Assembly: GCA_905234305.1 (NCBI GenBank)
Contig: CAJOHT010000016.1
Coordinates: forward strand, 1-5,842
Source of the DNA: an uncultured Ruminococcus sp.
GTDB lineage: Bacteria; Bacillota; Clostridia; Oscillospirales; Acutalibacteraceae
DNA: 5,842 nucleotides
Reading direction: 5' to 3'
Made by a program: the position numbers and the translations under genes. Each line of letters opens with the position of its first letter. Within the stretch, counting starts at the first letter, position 1. The notes under the pieces are model-generated. The model ran no database searches. It was not told where the DNA came from and saw nothing but the letters and a program-made list of their open reading frames with translations. Shown here piece by piece: positions 5,175 to 5,842 of the stretch.

Positions 5175-5842
5175 TTACATCATACTGTCGTAAACCTTTT
5201 TAAAAGTATCGATTACATATTGAGCGTCGTCGTCCGATAAAGTTGAGTTCATCGGAAGAGTAAGCTGGTTTTTATGCATATTATAGGCGTAGGGGAAGTC
5301 CTTAATATCAAAGCCCTTGTTTTTATAAGCCGAAAGCATCGGCAAAGGCTTAAAATGCACGTTGCACATTACGCCGTTTTCCGCCATCCTGTTGTAGAAC
5401 TCGTTCCTGAAGGCGGCGTCCTTACCGAGAAAGCGTACAAAATAAAGGTGTCCGCTGCTTCGGTGGTTTTCGCTTGTATGCTCAAGAAGCTGTAAATCAA
5501 GCTCCTTGAACGCTTCGTCATAACGCTTTATAAGCTCGTGGCGGCGCGTTAACATACCCTCGTATCTACTTAGCTGGGCAAGACCGATAGCCGCGAGAAC
5601 GTCGGGCATATTACATTTATACTGGGTGTTCACTACGTCATACTCCCACGAAGCCGCGTTGTTTTTAGCGAGGGCGTCCTTGGTTTGTCCGTGAAGCGAC
5701 CACAGCATATACTGCTTATACATTTTTTCTTCGCGATTCAAAAGCAATGGCACATAAATTCCCTTGGTGTACTTCATCGACCGGTTGCGCGGATCTCTCA
5801 GAACAATGGCATCATCTTTGCTAAAAAATATCTTATAAATTT
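5175..5842 (-). CDS. DegT/DnrJ/EryC1/StrS-type aminotransferase, C-terminal part (cut by window edge)
   Basis: The frame is open to the window edge (first full codon at 5840-5838) and ends normally at 5175. From the motif SLHGQTKDALAK onward it matches the C-terminal half of PLP-dependent sugar aminotransferases. These make amino-sugars for surface polysaccharides or glycoproteins. Recognisable parts are SWEYDVV, YKCNMPDVLAAIGLAQL, the RRHELIKRYDEAF helix, HLYFVRF, VHFKPLPMLSAY and the ending LTLPMNSTLSDDDAQYVIDTF. From SLHG to the stop is about 174 residues, a complete C-terminal domain. The 47 residues upstream (IYKIFFSKDDAIVLRDPRNRS, broken here, then MKYTKGIYVPLLLNREEK) are odd. The family normally has the PLP lysine in a TKN-TTGEGG-like stretch 25-35 residues before SLHG, and I do not see it. 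The 5' part may therefore be rearranged. The internal ATG at 5777-5775 has no good ribosome binding site. Confidence 0.8.
   Translation of the reverse strand, partial: IYKIFFSKDDAIVLRDPRNRSMKYTKGIYVPLLLNREEKMYKQYMLWSLHGQTKDALAKNNAASWEYDVVNTQYKCNMPDVLAAIGLAQLSRYEGMLTRRHELIKRYDEAFKELDLQLLEHTSENHRSSGHLYFVRFLGKDAAFRNEFYNRMAENGVMCNVHFKPLPMLSAYKNKGFDIKDFPYAYNMHKNQLTLPMNSTLSDDDAQYVIDTFKKVYDSMM

Noticed and set aside
4918..5495. Plus-strand open frames at 4918-5193 and 5274-5495
   Set aside because: They mirror the linker of the hydrolase gene and the aminotransferase domain. No start signals or plausible products are present.
1..5842. CRISPR array, toxin-antitoxin pair, transposase, tRNA or other defence or mobile system
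   Set aside because: No regularly spaced repeats, tRNA folds, transposase frames or paired small genes with such features were seen on either strand.

Overview
The window looks like chromosomal DNA from a Gram-positive anaerobe of the Clostridia, probably the Ruminococcus/Oscillospiraceae area. The evidence is AAGGAGG-type ribosome binding sites on nearly every gene, sigma-A-like promoters in AT-rich gaps, compact rho-independent terminators, a LeuC/LeuD pair of the short clostridial type and a SleB-type wall hydrolase. The assignment rests on style and protein resemblance, because there is no rRNA or other strong taxonomic marker.

Layout, left to right. (1) 1-374: a weak terminator-like hairpin, then a consensus promoter driving an unrecognised 87-residue three-helix membrane protein. 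(2) 485-906: rpsT (ribosomal protein S20) as a single-gene unit with an A-tract-rich promoter, strong RBS and terminator. (3) 932-1215: a complete small transcription unit for a 50-residue single-pass membrane protein, ending in a terminator shared with the convergent regulator gene. (4) 1220-1923: a Crp/Fnr-family regulator on the minus strand, divergent from the leucine genes. A TGTAA-N6-TTACA palindrome lies between them. (5) 1979-3789: leuC and leuD, the two subunits of 3-isopropylmalate dehydratase (leucine biosynthesis), closed by a terminator. leuC is broken by an apparent small deletion just after the first iron-sulfur cysteine, which removes the conserved NGRIEDL segment and shifts the frame. 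(6) 3833-5842, minus strand: a likely operon of a DegT/DnrJ-type aminotransferase (5' end cut by the window), a membrane-anchored SleB-like hydrolase with a TTG start, and a GNAT acetyltransferase.

How it fits together. The regulator and leuCD share a 114-base control region. The palindrome overlaps the regulator's own -10 and lies about 41 bases upstream of the likely leuC start point, the spacing used by class II Crp-type activators. The sequence therefore suggests autorepression coupled to activation of leucine synthesis, but this is inference. With leuC broken, the isolate as sequenced may be unable to isomerise isopropylmalate unless another copy exists. The minus-strand cluster points to the cell envelope (sugar amination, wall hydrolysis).

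I found no CRISPR array, intact mobile element, RNA gene or defence system. No convincing undescribed multi-gene system is visible. The most rewarding points are the leuC lesion, the divergent operator and the small membrane protein.
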